A DNA stretch of 5,675 nucleotides from Clostridiales bacterium (GTDB lineage: Bacteria > Bacillota > Clostridia > Lachnospirales > Lachnospiraceae): NCBI GenBank assembly GCA_020859965.1, contig JAJBVF010000520.1, positions 1-5,675 of the forward strand. Reading direction: 5' to 3'. This document shows, piece by piece, positions 5,115 to 5,675 of this stretch (the first letter of the stretch is position 1; each line of letters begins with the position of its first letter). The position numbers and the translations under genes are program-made. Under the pieces are notes generated by a model. The model was not told the DNA's origin and ran no database searches. It was given only the letters and a program-made list of their open reading frames with translations.

Positions 5115-5675
5115 CTATATCAGGCTCATATACTCATTCATTTTCATTTCCAGCACAACACAGGCATCCAGTGTTGCAGCTGTTCCGTCAATTCTGCGTC
5201 GCGGATTGCTTGTCTTCATCGGCTGTATATTGTCGTTTCTGTCGATATCCACAGCCGTATTGCACAGGCACCATTTGTCTATTGGATTGTTGTTGTAATT
5301 CAGCAGCTTCGCCTGCAGATTCGCTTTCAGATTCTTCATCGGGCTGGACAGCGTCTGTTTTCCCTGCCGGACCGGTATCATTGATGTCGGCCCAAATTCC
5401 TGCTGCATTTCTTCTACCCAGTATTTTGCGGACCAGGCATCATATCCAAACCATGGAAGGTAAATATCGTAATCATTCTGTATCTCCAGAAACCACTGCG
5501 TCACATACTTCGGATGATTCTTATTTCCTGGGCAGGTGCGCATATATCCCTTCTGGATCCAAACGTCATACGGGATTTTGTCTTCCATCACCCGCTTTTC
5601 TACCAAATCCTCTGGCATCCAATACATACTTAACTGGTAGATCACCGAATCGCCCGGGACCATAAACAATACTTT
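5115..5675 (-). CDS. Phage terminase large subunit, C-terminal nuclease part (partial at window edge)
   Basis: This is the DNA-packaging motor subunit that, in the TerL family, cuts concatemeric phage DNA with a C-terminal RNase H-like nuclease. Only the last 186 residues are inside the window. The frame is open to base 5675, so the N-terminal ATPase with its Walker motifs lies outside. The fragment has the usual order of TerL nuclease landmarks: KIPYDVWIQKGY followed by a TCPGN stretch, then GYDAWSAKYWVEEM (the Asp at fragment residue 79 is a probable metal ligand), then RQGKQTLSSPMKNL, NPIDKWCLCN, and the ending RRRIDGTAATLDA (Asp163 and Asp170, one probably catalytic). It stops with TAG, which overlaps the AGGAGG ribosome binding site of the next gene 9 bases away. 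The portal and protease downstream fit the HK97-like packaging and head order. Family assignment is confident; the exact TerL subfamily is not resolved. Confidence 0.93.
   Translation of the reverse strand, partial: KVLFMVPGDSVIYQLSMYWMPEDLVEKRVMEDKIPYDVWIQKGYMRTCPGNKNHPKYVTQWFLEIQNDYDIYLPWFGYDAWSAKYWVEEMQQEFGPTSMIPVRQGKQTLSSPMKNLKANLQAKLLNYNNNPIDKWCLCNTAVDIDRNDNIQPMKTSNPRRRIDGTAATLDACVVLEMKMNEYMSLI

Noticed and set aside
5000..5665. Plus-strand open frame of 221 codons
   Set aside because: It is antisense to the terminase nuclease domain and rich in Ser, Pro and Cys without domain structure; a shadow frame.
1..5675. Search for tRNAs, CRISPR repeats, promoters, intrinsic terminators, insertion sequences and attachment sites
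   Set aside because: No cloverleaf, repeated spacer array, hairpin followed by a T run, transposase or terminal inverted repeat was seen. The window is almost wholly coding, with intergenic gaps of at most about a dozen bases apart from the uncertain start after capsid.

Overview
The window is a piece of the virion-structure (head and head-to-tail) operon of a tailed double-stranded DNA phage or prophage with an HK97-type head. Every supported gene is on the minus strand, so transcription runs from position 5675 down to position 1. The likely host is a Firmicute, probably a gut clostridium. This is inferred from near-perfect AGGAGG-type ribosome binding sites before most genes, moderate GC content, and protein styles (ClpP-like prohead protease, gp6-like connector, Rho_N/HeH-like small domain) familiar from Lachnospiraceae/Ruminococcaceae prophages. 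No host gene, integrase or attachment site is present, so integrated and free phage cannot be told apart.

Layout in transcription order: C-terminal nuclease part of the large terminase (5675-5115, cut by the window edge); an unrecognised 70-residue protein (5105-4893); portal protein (4879-3623); ClpP-fold prohead protease (3639-2920); major capsid protein with an N-terminal coiled-coil delta domain (2902-1628); a short acidic segment plus a Rho_N/HeH/LEM-like domain in the -1 frame relative to capsid (ending at 1401); gp6-like head-tail connector (1411-1109); head-closure protein (about 1122-802); a probable tail terminator/completion protein (790-425); and an HK97 gp10-family protein (425-6).

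Together these are the parts needed to package DNA (terminase and portal), build and mature the procapsid (portal, protease, capsid with built-in scaffold) and close the filled head for tail joining (connector, closure, terminator, gp10). Gene ends overlap or lie within about 11 bases of each other. No promoter or intrinsic terminator was seen, which fits one long late transcript with translational coupling.

The most interesting point is the capsid/acidic-domain junction. The -1 frame encodes a highly acidic linker and a folded-looking C-terminal domain, but has no ATG and no well-placed start. The capsid stop codon directly follows a run of five G, and a small GC-containing hairpin begins 6 bases past that site. 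This could be a programmed -1 frameshift making a minority capsid protein of about 500 residues with a 77-residue C-terminal extension. It is a hypothesis, because the slippery heptamer is imperfect and a GTG start is still possible.
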